A stretch of DNA of 64,000 nucleotides, from positions 62,001 through 126,000 of the forward strand of contig JALCST010000007.1 of NCBI GenBank assembly GCA_022653675.1, in the 5' to 3' direction. Of this stretch, positions 14,410-23,511 are shown piece after piece (position 1 is the first letter of the stretch; every line of letters starts with the position of its first letter). The stretch comes from Bacteroidales bacterium (lineage in GTDB: Bacteria > Bacteroidota > Bacteroidia > Bacteroidales > UBA932). The notes beneath the pieces were generated by a model. It was not told the DNA's origin and did no database searches. It saw only the letters and a program-made list of their open reading frames with translations. Position numbers and translations under genes: made by a program.

Positions 14410-16443
14410 TTATTTTGCCGTGACCTCTACGGCTGGTTTTATGATGGCCGAATATCCGCCTCCCGGCATCAGGTGGATCTGCAGACCGCTGTCGTGTGTG
14501 ACGTTGATATTTCTGATGGAATAGTCCTCTGCGTTTTTGTCCGCGTTGATCCCGTCTTCGTAAATCGTGGCTGTGTATTTTTTATCCCTCTGAAGGAAGG
14601 AGAGGTTCACCGAGAGATCCTGCTCATCCAAGTTGCCGAGCGCCCCGACATAATAGGAATCTCCCTTGCAACGCAACATGACGATATTCTTGCCTACCTT
14701 GCCGTCAAGGACCCTGCTTCCGTCCCAGACGACGGGGATCGAAGTTATGAAATCGGTGGTTTCCCGATTCTTGATATATTCGGAAGGGGAATCGCACAGC
14801 ATCACCAAAGGAGAGTCGAATACGATGTAGGCTGCTACCTGGTGCGAACGTGTTCCCTGGCTCGAAGGTTTCAAGTATATGGGACGGTAATTCTCCTTAG
14901 TGGCGTTCCTCATGGCACCTTGCGTATAGTCCACGGGTCCGGACATCATCCTGATGTAGGGGAAAGTAACGTCGTATTCCGGATGGACGAAATCCTTTTC
15001 CCATTTGACCTGTTCCTCGCCGAAAACGCCTTCGCAGTTGAGGACGTTCGGATAGCGCCTGTTCAAGCCGGCCGGTTTGAACATTCCGTGGAAATCTATG
15101 ATAAGGTGGTATTCGGCCGCCTTGGCGGCAATCCGTTCGACCATGTCTACGGCTTTCTGGTCGTCGCGGTCTATGAAATCCACCTTCATTCCCTTGATTC
15201 CCATTCCGCCGTAATATTTGCAGGCCTCGTCCAGTTTCTTGTCGAGCACATAGGCGACGGTCCAGATGATCAGTCCGACATTCTTTGAGTCGGCGTAGCG
15301 TACGAGATTTTCGAGGTCTATTTCAGGGATTGACGTCATTATGTCCTGTCCTTTCGGGGGACTCCAACCTTCGTCGAGAATGACATATTCTATGCCGTTT
15401 GCGGCGGCGAAGTCTATGAAATATTTATACGTTTCGTTGTTTATCCCGGCTTTGAACGGGACTCCCGTCAGTGCCCAGCCGTTCCACCAATCCCATGCTA
15501 CTTTGCCGGGCTTGATCCAAACTGTATTGACGAGTTTGCAGTCGCCTCCCAAGAGATAGACGAGGTTGTCGGCCAGGATGTCCTTGTCGGAAGCCGCGAT
15601 CGACATTATACGCCATGGATATGTCCTCGCTCCCTTGACTTTTGCTATGATTGAAGAATATTCGGCTACGATTTCCTCGCCCCGTTTAGGGGTAACTTCG
15701 GTCTTAGCCGGAACCGGGGCGAACACGCCTTTAACGCCTTGGCCGTCGGCTTTCAAGAACATACCGGGATAAGATTCGATGTCGGATTCGGTAATCGTAA
15801 GTTTCACGCCGTTCCCTATGTCGAACAGGGTGGGAGTGAAGGCGATTTTAGAACCGTCCATCCCGCTGACCGGCCCTACTGTTGTATAGGTGTTTTCGAA
15901 TGAAGTCTTGAATTGATTGTCCGCCTTGCCGTTGGAGAAGGCCATCCAGCATTTGTAGTCCGACGGAAAATTGAATTCGGCTGTTTCCGAAATGATGTTG
16001 CGATCGCCTTTCAAGGTGGTGTAGAATCGGTAAGCTATTCCGCTGTCGTATGCCCTGAATTGCAATCCGAACCCCTTCGGGAATTTCAGGTCGATCTGGT
16101 TATAGTACTCTATGACACTGCCTTGCCTGTAATACAAAGTTTTGATCGTATCCCGGACTGTACTTTTGGTAAGCCTGGCGCGTTTTTCGGCGTTGCCTAG
16201 AATGGTACCGTCCCCAAGTTCCAACGCTATTCGCGAAGGAGAAATGACCTCTTTGCCATACCGGTACAGAGTATACCCGATGCTGCTTCCTACCGTGATC
16301 TCGACTCTCAACTCCTTGTCGGGAGAGGTGACGACATATTTCTTCGGTTTCCGTGCAGCAAAGGTATTGCTGCCTGCAACGGATAACATTGATACTGAGA
16401 CCAAAGCCAGTACCAACTTCCCTAAAACATGTTTTCCTTTCAT
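14410..16443 (-). CDS. Glycoside hydrolase family 97, probable retaining alpha-galactosidase type
   Basis: A 677-residue secreted glycosidase with an N-terminal signal peptide. It has the GH97 N-terminal beta-domain (about 35-290), a (beta/alpha)8 catalytic domain containing EYVILDEGWSPPKG and GMKVDFIDRDD, and a C-terminal beta-domain. GH97 enzymes split into inverting alpha-glucosidases (SusB-like, two Glu as base) and retaining alpha-galactosidases with an Asp nucleophile. Here D422 in KVDF sits where the retaining group has its nucleophile, so I favour alpha-galactosidase-type activity. The ATG overlaps the stop of the esterase gene (ATGA), so the two are co-translated. Substrate is not proven. 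Confidence 0.87.
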   Translation of the reverse strand: MKGKHVLGKLVLALVSVSMLSVAGSNTFAARKPKKYVVTSPDKELRVEITVGSSIGYTLYRYGKEVISPSRIALELGDGTILGNAEKRARLTKSTVRDTIKTLYYRQGSVIEYYNQIDLKFPKGFGLQFRAYDSGIAYRFYTTLKGDRNIISETAEFNFPSDYKCWMAFSNGKADNQFKTSFENTYTTVGPVSGMDGSKIAFTPTLFDIGNGVKLTITESDIESYPGMFLKADGQGVKGVFAPVPAKTEVTPKRGEEIVAEYSSIIAKVKGARTYPWRIMSIAASDKDILADNLVYLLGGDCKLVNTVWIKPGKVAWDWWNGWALTGVPFKAGINNETYKYFIDFAAANGIEYVILDEGWSPPKGQDIMTSIPEIDLENLVRYADSKNVGLIIWTVAYVLDKKLDEACKYYGGMGIKGMKVDFIDRDDQKAVDMVERIAAKAAEYHLIIDFHGMFKPAGLNRRYPNVLNCEGVFGEEQVKWEKDFVHPEYDVTFPYIRMMSGPVDYTQGAMRNATKENYRPIYLKPSSQGTRSHQVAAYIVFDSPLVMLCDSPSEYIKNRETTDFITSIPVVWDGSRVLDGKVGKNIVMLRCKGDSYYVGALGNLDEQDLSVNLSFLQRDKKYTATIYEDGINADKNAEDYSIRNINVTHDSGLQIHLMPGGGYSAIIKPAVEVTAK

Positions 16444-17108
16444 TTCACGTATTTCATCATGGCGTCTCTCCAGACGTCATATCCGGTACCGTTCATGTGC
16501 AATCCGTCATAGGTATACAGCGGATTCAGCTCCATGGTACCCGGTATCACCATTACCGAATACAGGTCGATATATGTTATGCCCCTCTCTTCGGCTGCCT
16601 TTTTGATCTGCTTGTTCACCTCGATGATTTCCGGCATCAGAAAGGCCGATTTCCTGCGGATGCTGTCGTTGTTAGGCAGAATGCTCTGAAGATATATCTT
16701 TGTGCGCGGGGTGCCGCTTTGCAAGGAATCCAGTACGCGGATAACGAACATTGCCGTAGAATCCGCCGAAACGTGTGCCCCAAGGTCATTGATTCCTATC
16801 ATCAGGAACAGCTTTTTGGGTTGTCCCTTGCAAATCCCTTCCAGGCGGTCAATCATCCATTCGGCATGGTCTCCGCTTATTCCACGGTTCTTGATATGGG
16901 AGTTCCCGAACAGTTCGTTCCATTCGCAACCGTCGGTTATGCTGTTCCCGAGGAAGACTATGTCCTGCCTTGTTATCGGGGGCAATTTTTTGAACAGGTC
17001 CCTGCGTCTGGAATTGTATTCGTCGTAACCGAAATCGTTACCCGGTATCTGTGCAAAAGATGCGATACAGATTACCGAAAAAAGGAGAGTTGTTAAAATC
17101 TTTTTCAT
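16440..17108 (-). CDS. Secreted SGNH/GDSL-family esterase
   Basis: A 222-residue protein with a signal peptide (ending SFAQ). The SGNH blocks are all present: GNSITDG with catalytic Ser56, the block II glycine in RGISGD, N107 of block III in GINDLG, and D201/H204 in YDGLHMNG. Such enzymes often remove acetyl or other acyl groups from glycans. It is first in a two-gene operon with GH97, so it may deacylate the same glycan. The -7 box TATCTTTG is at 17145-17138 on the minus strand. The actual acyl substrate is unknown. Confidence 0.85.
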   Translation of the reverse strand: MKKILTTLLFSVICIASFAQIPGNDFGYDEYNSRRRDLFKKLPPITRQDIVFLGNSITDGCEWNELFGNSHIKNRGISGDHAEWMIDRLEGICKGQPKKLFLMIGINDLGAHVSADSTAMFVIRVLDSLQSGTPRTKIYLQSILPNNDSIRRKSAFLMPEIIEVNKQIKKAAEERGITYIDLYSVMVIPGTMELNPLYTYDGLHMNGTGYDVWRDAMMKYVK

Positions 17109-17137
17109 TTTTTTTGAGAAATTCCATTTGATTCTTG

Positions 17138-17145
17138 CAAAGATA
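17138..17145 (-). promoter_or_regulatory. -7 box of the SGNH-GH97 operon
   Basis: TATCTTTG on the minus strand, 29 nt before the ATG at 17108; matches TANNTTTG. No good TTG at the -33 distance. Confidence 0.55.
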
Positions 17146-17168
17146 GTTCATATTTTAAAAAAAACATT

Positions 17169-17176
17169 TACCTTTG
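17169..17176 (+). promoter_or_regulatory. -7 box of the SPFH gene
   Basis: TACCTTTG, 23 nt before the ATG at 17200, back to back with the minus-strand box at 17138-17145. Confidence 0.55.
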
Positions 17177-17199
17177 TGATATCAAAATAATATCATATT

Positions 17200-18087
17200 A
17201 TGACAAAAATCAATGACAATCCTTCAAAGGAGAAATTTCTGCATCCGGCCAGCGGCTGGCTGATGTTGATCGTATCTATTGCCGTAATAATACTCTGTAT
17301 CGTCTCGTTCGTAGAATTCGATAGTGTCGTCCTAGACGTAGTGATGGTGGTACTCATGATATGCGCTTTTATTTGCCTTTTCGGGCTTACTACCGTTTAT
17401 CCGAATGAATCCAAGGTGGTAACTTTCTTCGGCAAGTATTGGGGTACCATCGCGGATGACGGTTTTAAGTTTGTCAATCCTTTTACCGTCAGGAAGAACC
17501 TGTCTCTCAGGGCACGTAATCTCAATACCGAAACCATTAAGGTCAACGACATGCTCGGCAACCCGATCATGATAGGTGTAGTTCTCGTATGGCGGGTAAA
17601 GGATACTTACAAGGCTTCGTTTGATGTGGACAATTATCTGAAATTCGTGAATGTCCAAAGCGAAGCTGCGGAACGCGAGCTTGCCGGACGCTATCCGTAC
17701 GATAACCTCGAGACGAAAGAGGACGTTCTGACACTTCGCGGAGGTGGAGAGGAGGTGAACCGCGAACTCGAAGAATCCATACGCAGGCGTGTGGCCATTG
17801 CCGGTATTGAAATAATCGAAGCCCGCATAAACTACCTCGCCTATGCCACGGAAATTGCCAGCGCCATGCTTCAACGCCAGCAGGCGACTGCGATAGTAGC
17901 GGCCCGCCAGACTATTGTAGAGGGTGCTGTCGGGATGGTACAAATGGCTCTCGACGAACTTAAGAAAAAGGAAATAGTGGATCTCGACCCTGATAAGAAA
18001 GCTGCCATGGTCAGCAACCTTCTTGTCGTCCTTTGCTCCGATCGTGCCGCCACCCCGGTAGTCAATGCCGGGACTTTGTACCAATAA
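17200..18087 (+). CDS. SPFH (stomatin/prohibitin) domain membrane protein
   Basis: A 295-residue protein with two N-terminal membrane segments (about residues 20-40 and 45-65). A Band 7/SPFH domain follows: TTVYPNESKVVTFFGKYWGT, then TEASAMLQRQQA-type helical coiled coil (seen as ATEIASAMLQRQQATAIVAA) towards the C-terminus. SPFH proteins form oligomeric rings in membranes and often partner with proteases. It is followed 6 nt later by a small DNA-binding protein gene. The start at 17200 is the first ATG after the -7 box. Confidence 0.88.
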   Translation: MTKINDNPSKEKFLHPASGWLMLIVSIAVIILCIVSFVEFDSVVLDVVMVVLMICAFICLFGLTTVYPNESKVVTFFGKYWGTIADDGFKFVNPFTVRKNLSLRARNLNTETIKVNDMLGNPIMIGVVLVWRVKDTYKASFDVDNYLKFVNVQSEAAERELAGRYPYDNLETKEDVLTLRGGGEEVNRELEESIRRRVAIAGIEIIEARINYLAYATEIASAMLQRQQATAIVAARQTIVEGAVGMVQMALDELKKKEIVDLDPDKKAAMVSNLLVVLCSDRAATPVVNAGTLYQ

Positions 18088-18093
18088 TAGAGT

Positions 18094-18249
18094 ATGGCAG
18101 GAAAAGACAAGAAATCTTTTGTGTTAAGGATAGATCCAGAAACATTTGCAGCCCTTGAGAAATGGGCGGCTGATGATTTTCGCAGTCTGAACAGCCAGAT
18201 AGAGTATTTATTGAACGAAGCATTGAAGAGGGCAAAGCGAAAGAATTGA
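18094..18249 (+). CDS. Small ribbon-helix-helix (Arc-like) protein
   Basis: A 51-codon gene starting 6 nt after the SPFH stop. The product, MAGKDKKSFVLRIDPET and on through LEKWAADDFRSLNSQIEYLL to a basic tail, fits the Arc/CopG ribbon-helix-helix pattern. It has one beta-strand with alternating SFVLRI, then two helices with the NSQIEYLLNEAL signature. Such proteins are dimeric DNA binders. Tight linkage suggests shared expression with the SPFH protein, or local autoregulation. No toxin partner is visible, so an antitoxin role is not supported. Confidence 0.8.
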   Translation: MAGKDKKSFVLRIDPETFAALEKWAADDFRSLNSQIEYLLNEALKRAKRKN

Positions 18250-18270
18250 GATGCAGATGTTCACAAACTA

Positions 18271-18302
18271 AAAGGAGCGACTCCGTTCGGGGCCGCTCCT
18301 TT
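18271..18302. terminator. Bidirectional terminator between the RHH gene and pnp
   Basis: AAAGGAGCG (18271-18279) pairs with CGCTCCTTT (18294-18302), with further pairing inside the loop. It serves two converging transcription units. Confidence 0.75.
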
Positions 18303-18319
18303 TACATGTAGTACTACTT

Positions 18320-20731
18320 TTAAAGTTCTTCGTCGGAAGAGTTGTTTTGCGAATATGTCTCTTCGTATGGGCTGCTGTTGCCCCTTTGAGGATTATTGCT
18401 GTGTTCGTTCCGATTGTCACGGCGGTCGTTACGGTATCCTCCGCGGTCGTTTGAGTGGAAATCCCTGTCGCCGCGGCGATCATTGCGGTATCCTCTCTCT
18501 CCGCCTCTGAAATCCCTGTCACCGCGGTGAAAATCTCTCCTGTCCCCTCCGCGGGAGTCCCTTCTGTCACCTGAACGTGGAGAGCGAGGCCTGATCTCCG
18601 GTTCTACGTATCCTTCAGGCTTAGGCAGGAGAGCACGGCGGGAAAGACGCATTTTTCCTGTCTTTTCATCTATTTCGAGGAGTTTGACATCGACTTCGTC
18701 ACCCTCCTTGAGAATGTCTTCTACCCTGTCGGTCTTGCCCCACTGTAGCTCTGAGATATGCAAAAGTCCCTCTTTTCCGGGAAGTATTTCCACGAATGCA
18801 CCGAATTCGAGTACGGAAACAACTTTGCCGTGGTAAACCTTGCCGATTTCAGGTACTGCAGTTATCTCTTTTATTCGTGCAAGGGCTGCATCCATCGCAT
18901 CCTTGTTCTCACCGAAGATATCAACTACCCCTTCTTCTCCCTCTTCGGTTATAGTAATTGTAGTTCCGGTTGTTTTCTGGATCTCTTGTATGACTTTTCC
19001 ACCGGTTCCTATGACGGCTCCTATGAAGTCGCCCGGAATCCGTATCTGGATTATGCGTGGTACGTTAGGACGGAAGTCCGCACGAGGCTCGCTGATGCAC
19101 TTCATCATTTCACCCATGATATGTTCGCGTCCTTCCTTTGCCTGCTGCAAAGCGGCTTCCAGGACTTCGTAAGGCATTCCGTCTACCTTTATGTCCATCT
19201 GGGTCGCGGTTATTCCGTCTTTCGTGCCGGCTACCTTGAAGTCCATGTCTCCGAGGTGGTCTTCGTCACCCAGTATGTCCGTCAATACGACGTGGCGTTT
19301 GTTTTCCGGATCGTCTATGAATCCCATCGCGATTCCTGCCACGGGCTTTTTGATCTTGAGACCTGAATCCATAAGGGCAAGGGTACCTGCGCATACGGTT
19401 GCCATAGAAGACGAACCGTTGGATTCCAGAATATCGGATACCACGCGTACTGCATAAGGATTTTCGTCACCGATGGGAACGACGGGCTTCAATGCCCTCC
19501 ATGCGAGGTTTCCATGCCCGATTTCCCTGCGGGAAAGTCCGCGTTGCGCTTTGGCTTCACCCGTGCAGAAAGGAGGGAAGTTGTAATGCAGGACGAATTG
19601 CTGCGTATCCTGCTGCAGGACATCGTCGGTTTCCTTCATGTCGAGCTTGGTGCCGAGTGTTACGGTCGCCAGCGCCTGGGTCTCGCCACGTGTGAATATC
19701 GCGGAACCGTGAGCTCCAGGAAGGTAACCTGCCTCGCACCAAATAGGGCGGACCTGTGTGGGAGTACGGCCGTCGAGGCGGACTCCTTCGTTCAGGATCA
19801 TGTTGCGCATCGCACGCTTCTCGATGGCGGCGAAATAACGGTTTACCATTATGGTCTTCTCGTCGTCACGCTCCTCCTCGGGGAAGGTTTCCATGAACTC
19901 TTCCTTCAGGGCGTCGAGAGCATCCTGCCGTTCGAGTTTGCCCGGCATCGTCTTGGCAATGGTATAACAACGATCGTAACAGAACTTTTCGCAGGCTTCC
20001 TTGACCGCATCGTCGTTCGTTTCCTGACAATAAGTGCGTTTCACACTCTTGCCTACGGCCTCGGTCAGTTCTTTCTGTGCAACGCACTGTTTCTTTATCT
20101 CTTCGTGGGCGAACTTGATTGCATCGAGCATCTCCTTTTCGGAAACCTCCTTCATTTCGCCTTCGACCATCATGATGTTTTCGTATGTGGCGCCGACCAT
20201 TATGTCGATGTCGGCGTTTTCAAGCTGCTGGAAAGTCGGATCCACTACGAATTCACCGTTTACGCGGGCGACCCTCGCCTCGGAAATAGGTCCGAGCCAG
20301 GGAATGTCGCTTACGGACAAGGCCGCCGATGCTGCAAGCCCTGCCAGTGCATCGGGCATGTCCGTCCGGTCTGCGGAAATCAGATTGACGGTGACATAAA
20401 CTTCGGAATGGAAGTCTTCGGGGAAAAGAGGACGCAATGCCCTGTCGACAAGGCGTCCAACGAGAATCTCGTAGTCAGAGGCGCGACCTTCGCGCTTCAT
20501 GAAACCGCCGGGGAAACGCCCTGCAGCGGCGAACTTTTCTTTGTACTCGACTTGCAGCGGCATGAAATCGGTGCCTTCGACTGCATCTTTTGCGCAGGTA
20601 ACAGCGGCCAACAGCATGGTGTTGCCCATCTTGACTACGACGGAACCGTCGGCCTGCTTGGCCAGCTTGCCGGTTTCGATTTGGATTGTCCGACCGTCGG
20701 ACAATGTGATTGTTTTGTCTACTATGTTCAT
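18320..20731 (-). CDS. pnp: Polyribonucleotide nucleotidyltransferase (PNPase)
   Basis: PNPase degrades RNA 3' to 5' by phosphorolysis. The 803 residues contain two RNase PH-like domains ([15 protein letters not shown] near the start; THLG-type core later, with [20 protein letters not shown], here [16 protein letters not shown]). A KH domain ([18 protein letters not shown]) and an S1 domain ([20 protein letters not shown]) follow. After S1, about 95 residues form an Arg-Gly-Asp-rich low-complexity tail ([19 protein letters not shown] repeats), not present in the E. coli enzyme. It lies downstream of rpsO with an intervening terminator-like stem. Confidence 0.96.
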   Translation of the reverse strand: MNIVDKTITLSDGRTIQIETGKLAKQADGSVVVKMGNTMLLAAVTCAKDAVEGTDFMPLQVEYKEKFAAAGRFPGGFMKREGRASDYEILVGRLVDRALRPLFPEDFHSEVYVTVNLISADRTDMPDALAGLAASAALSVSDIPWLGPISEARVARVNGEFVVDPTFQQLENADIDIMVGATYENIMMVEGEMKEVSEKEMLDAIKFAHEEIKKQCVAQKELTEAVGKSVKRTYCQETNDDAVKEACEKFCYDRCYTIAKTMPGKLERQDALDALKEEFMETFPEEERDDEKTIMVNRYFAAIEKRAMRNMILNEGVRLDGRTPTQVRPIWCEAGYLPGAHGSAIFTRGETQALATVTLGTKLDMKETDDVLQQDTQQFVLHYNFPPFCTGEAKAQRGLSRREIGHGNLAWRALKPVVPIGDENPYAVRVVSDILESNGSSSMATVCAGTLALMDSGLKIKKPVAGIAMGFIDDPENKRHVVLTDILGDEDHLGDMDFKVAGTKDGITATQMDIKVDGMPYEVLEAALQQAKEGREHIMGEMMKCISEPRADFRPNVPRIIQIRIPGDFIGAVIGTGGKVIQEIQKTTGTTITITEEGEEGVVDIFGENKDAMDAALARIKEITAVPEIGKVYHGKVVSVLEFGAFVEILPGKEGLLHISELQWGKTDRVEDILKEGDEVDVKLLEIDEKTGKMRLSRRALLPKPEGYVEPEIRPRSPRSGDRRDSRGGDRRDFHRGDRDFRGGERGYRNDRRGDRDFHSNDRGGYRNDRRDNRNEHSNNPQRGNSSPYEETYSQNNSSDEEL

Positions 20732-20750
20732 CTTGTTAATAAATGTCTAC

Positions 20751-20791
20751 AAAAAAGGAGGTTGTCGGAATAATGGATTCTGACAACCTCC
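20751..20791 (-). terminator. Attenuator-type terminator between rpsO and pnp
   Basis: On the minus strand GGAGGTTGTC (20791-20782) pairs with GACAACCTCC (20766-20757); GAAT/ATTC extends the stem, and TTTTTT follows (20756-20751). In many bacteria the rpsO-pnp interval holds a processing or termination stem that lowers pnp expression; that role is inferred here. Confidence 0.8.
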
Positions 20792-20808
20792 CGACTGATA
20801 TTTTCCTG

Positions 20809-21087
20809 CTATCTGCGAAGGTTGAGTTCCTTCACTATGTTCCTGTATCGCTCGATGTCCGTTTCCTGAAGGTAATCCAGAATACGGCGCCTCTTGCCGA
20901 TCAACATCTTAAGAGAACGCTGGGTAACGTGGTCCTTCTTGTTTTTCTTCAGATGTTCGGTAAGATGGCCGATACGGTAGGAAAATAAAGCAACCTGGCT
21001 CTCGGCGGAGCCGGTGTCAACGTTAGACTTTCCGTACTTCGAGAAAATCTCCTGCTTTTTGTCTGCGCAAAGATATTCCGCCATCAT
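20809..21087 (-). CDS. rpsO: 30S ribosomal protein S15
   Basis: S15 binds the central domain of 16S rRNA early in 30S assembly. The product (91-92 residues, depending on which of two adjacent ATGs is used) has the family sequence GSAESQVALFSYRI, LTEHLKKNKKDH and LKMLIGKRRRILDYL, with the usual length. It is divergent from the YgjP-like gene and upstream of pnp. A well-formed -33/-7 promoter is at 21167-21138. The second ATG (21084) fits the usual N-terminus better. Confidence 0.97.
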   Translation of the reverse strand: MMAEYLCADKKQEIFSKYGKSNVDTGSAESQVALFSYRIGHLTEHLKKNKKDHVTQRSLKMLIGKRRRILDYLQETDIERYRNIVKELNLRR

Positions 21088-21137
21088 TTTTGATAAATTG
21101 GTAAATAATTATGATTCACCCCATTTTTCGGGGTGTG

Positions 21138-21167
21138 CAAAGGTATGAATTATTTTTTATTGAACAA
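21138..21167 (-). promoter_or_regulatory. rpsO promoter
   Basis: On the minus strand TTG (21167-21165), 19 nt, TACCTTTG (21145-21138), a near-perfect Bacteroidota sigma-ABfr promoter. Confidence 0.75.
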
Positions 21168-21176
21168 CTTAATTCT

Positions 21177-21184
21177 TAAATTTG
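21177..21184 (+). promoter_or_regulatory. -7 box of the YgjP-like gene
   Basis: TAAATTTG ends 9 nt before the ATG at 21194, so the transcript would have almost no 5' leader. Confidence 0.55.
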
Positions 21185-21193
21185 TTGCAGGCT

Positions 21194-22021
21194 ATGGATA
21201 AATTTATTAACGATCCTGACATCGGTCGGATACATTTGAGAAAAGTTCCCGGCATTTCCGAACTTCGAATTTCGGTTCATCCGAGGTTGGGTGTTACGGT
21301 GAGCGTCCCGTGGCTGCTGCGTTACCCTGTTGCGATCCGTTTCCTCAGGGAGAAAAAGCCTTGGATAATGAAGATGCAGGAAAAACAGCGCCGACGCGAG
21401 GCCGAGGCCGAATCTTCAGGCAAGGGAATTCCACTGATCGGGGACGGTACGGTTCTCCATACCCTGAACCGAACCGTCACGGTTCGTCAATCTGAAGACA
21501 ATCTCCTTTTCAAAGGGGCCATCGATGTCGAAGGCAACAGCCACGTGGTTTCGACCCGCCGCCGGACATTGGCTCAGAAGCGCCCCATGGTGCGTGTAAA
21601 GATGACTCCCGATTCCGCTCTGATAACTTTTCCGGCCGATTTCCCTTCCATGCCTGAAAAGGATTCGGTAGAGGGGAGGCTGCTCAGCAGCGCATACCAG
21701 CGCATACTGCGAAGGGAAGCGAAGGAGGTGCTTCCTCAAAAAATGGCCGGATTGGCCGCAAAGCACGGTTTCAAATACAACAGGCTCGCCTTCAAGAACA
21801 ATATCTCCAATTGGGGGAGCTGTTCCTCGCGGGACAACATAAATCTCAATATTCACCTGATGAGACTTCCGGAACGGCTCGTAGATTACGTTTGCCTGCA
21901 CGAGCTTTGCCATTTGAAGCATCACGATCACGGAGCGGGATTCCACAAATTGCTCGACTCGCTTTGCGGGGGGCATGAAGCCGAATACCGCGCGGAGCTC
22001 AGGAGTTACCGGCTGTATTAG
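21194..22021 (+). CDS. YgjP/DUF45 family metallopeptidase-like protein
   Basis: A 275-residue cytoplasmic protein of the YgjP (DUF45, M48-like) family. The C-terminal half has NISNWGSCSS, the zinc motif HELCH (236-240) and the downstream HHDHGAGFHKLLD. These three blocks define the family. The N-terminal half (VTVSVPWLLRYPVAIRFLREKKPW) is the family's strand-helix region and carries a basic insertion. The physiological substrate is unknown. The frame opens at a TTG at 21182, but the ATG at 21194 is the likely start, only 9 nt from a -7 box. It is divergent from rpsO. Confidence 0.85.
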   Translation: MDKFINDPDIGRIHLRKVPGISELRISVHPRLGVTVSVPWLLRYPVAIRFLREKKPWIMKMQEKQRRREAEAESSGKGIPLIGDGTVLHTLNRTVTVRQSEDNLLFKGAIDVEGNSHVVSTRRRTLAQKRPMVRVKMTPDSALITFPADFPSMPEKDSVEGRLLSSAYQRILRREAKEVLPQKMAGLAAKHGFKYNRLAFKNNISNWGSCSSRDNINLNIHLMRLPERLVDYVCLHELCHLKHHDHGAGFHKLLDSLCGGHEAEYRAELRSYRLY

Positions 22022-22031
22022 GCGAAACCGC

Positions 22032-22907
22032 CTATTGCTTTCTCTTCAGGACTTTGAGAAGGGCCGAAGGGGTATTGTGATAATGTTTCTTGCAGAAGCG
22101 GTTGAACTGTTCGTATGAATCGAATTCGAATTCGTCCATCACGCTCTTTACCGTGACATCCGGGTCTGAAAGTTTAAGGAGGACCTGTTTCGACTTCTGG
22201 TTGAGCATCCATTCCTTTACGCTCATTCCGAACTCCCGCTTGAATTTTGAGAAGAAGGAACTGCGTCCGTACATCGACAGTTTGACCAGTTCCTCGACGG
22301 ATTTCACGTTCTCGTAGTTTCTCATTACAAATTGGCGGAAATCGAGCGATTTGCCGATTATGGGATGAAAGAAGTCGGCGAGTTCGTCCGGCTGGTAAAA
22401 TTTCCGCAGCAGGAGAAACAGCTCCTTTTCCTTTATCTCGTGCAGATGCACGCAATCCATGCCGTTGTTGAGATAGTATACCATCTGGTCGAGGAACGTA
22501 TCCAGCGGCTTACGGATCGGAGTCGGGTTGAAGTTGTAACGCACGTTGGCACAGTATTCCTCGTACGACTGCAGAGCGAAGCGGTCGCATCCGCTGGAGA
22601 TGGTGTCGAACTTGAATACGAGAATCTTGCTGTCCGTCAGGATAGAAACCTTCAACGAAGCGGTCTTGGGAATAAGAATCATTTCGCCGTTCTTGAAATC
22701 CTTTGCCGCGAATTCGTTGCATGTTATGGACCATTCTCCCTCGAGAATGAAGAATATGTAGTTTTCCGTGGTGGACTTGGTCTGGAAGGATTCCCCTTTC
22801 CTGATTTCCATGTATTTGAACCCGCTTCCGGTTTCGATCTTGAAATTTCTGCAGGAGGTATGTTCTCCTATATTCGCAAGATTGTGTATTATTTCATCGG
22901 TGGCCAT
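22032..22907 (-). CDS. AraC-type transcriptional regulator, paralogue of 2369-3268
   Basis: A 291-residue regulator with the same layout as the fimbria-linked gene. The cupin-like N-terminus carries TSCRNFKIETGSGFKYMEI and NYIFFILEGEWSI. The C-terminal AraC helix-turn-helix carries SSFFSKFKREFGMSVKEW and SYEQFNRFCKKHYHNTP. Its start overlaps the end of the preceding gene by 14 nt, so it is the last gene of the LemA operon. Conserved SSGCDRFALQSYEEYC matches SSGCDKFVLQQYEPYC in the paralogue, which points to a shared ligand or fold. Its targets are unknown; cross-regulation of fimbriae is possible. Confidence 0.87.
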   Translation of the reverse strand: MATDEIIHNLANIGEHTSCRNFKIETGSGFKYMEIRKGESFQTKSTTENYIFFILEGEWSITCNEFAAKDFKNGEMILIPKTASLKVSILTDSKILVFKFDTISSGCDRFALQSYEEYCANVRYNFNPTPIRKPLDTFLDQMVYYLNNGMDCVHLHEIKEKELFLLLRKFYQPDELADFFHPIIGKSLDFRQFVMRNYENVKSVEELVKLSMYGRSSFFSKFKREFGMSVKEWMLNQKSKQVLLKLSDPDVTVKSVMDEFEFDSYEQFNRFCKKHYHNTPSALLKVLKRKQ

Positions 22908-23511
22908 TTGGGGAATGTAATGCTAAATGGCTGAAGTCCGTTACTTTATAAGTGTTTCCCACTTTCCTGACCACAACCGGTATGTTCGTCTTTTCTCCCC
23001 CGGCCCTGACGTAGAGGGTCAGCTGCCCGTTTACTGCGTAACTGTTCTTGTCCGCGTAAACGTCGACCCGGGTGGGAGAGAAGGGAGCGTAGGAATTGTC
23101 CGCCGTCGCTCCCTTATAAAATAATCTCGGATAATATTCGTATGCGGCGATGCTTCTCATCAGGGAGACCGAGGTACCCTTTGCGCTGCTCGCTATTTCC
23201 GCTATGCATTCGGAACCGAAATCCTCGTCTTTGCGAAGCATGGATATGGCTATTATCATCATGGTCACCGCACCCTGCGGAGTATTGGAGACCTGGCTTT
23301 CGAGTTTGCCGAATTCGGATATGTTATTCGGGAATCTTGAGATCGAAACCATGGAGTGGTCGTTGTAACGTTTCCAACCGTTCACGTTTATCCTTCCGAT
23401 GACCGTGCCGGTCAGGGGTTCGTCGTCCTGCGGGTTCGCCGCCGAAGCGGACATGCTGCAGGAAAAGAACGTCAGCGAAATGATTGCAAACGTGACGACG
23501 ATTTTGTTCAT
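22894..23511 (-). CDS. Exported protein of unknown function in LemA operon
   Basis: A 205-residue protein with a signal peptide (MNKIVVTFAIISLTFF then SCSMSASA). It could be a lipoprotein or cleaved after ASA. I do not recognise the domain. The sequence is conserved-looking, with RINVNGWKRYNDHSMVSISR, a helical GAVTMMIIAISMLRKDED segment and a beta-rich C-terminus (NGQLTLYVRAGGEKTNIPVVV). The ATG at 23511 overlaps the lemA stop (ATGA), and the 3' end overlaps the AraC-type gene, so the three are coupled. It may sense or modify an envelope state relayed to the regulator, but that is inference. Confidence 0.7.
   Translation of the reverse strand: MNKIVVTFAIISLTFFSCSMSASAANPQDDEPLTGTVIGRINVNGWKRYNDHSMVSISRFPNNISEFGKLESQVSNTPQGAVTMMIIAISMLRKDEDFGSECIAEIASSAKGTSVSLMRSIAAYEYYPRLFYKGATADNSYAPFSPTRVDVYADKNSYAVNGQLTLYVRAGGEKTNIPVVVRKVGNTYKVTDFSHLALHSPNGHR

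Noticed and set aside
18094-18249. Antitoxin of a toxin-antitoxin pair
   Set aside because: It is ribbon-helix-helix type, but no toxin-like gene is adjacent; its only partner is an SPFH protein.
19514-20773. 419-codon frame opposite pnp
   Set aside because: It is antisense to a highly conserved gene and has no domain or start signal.
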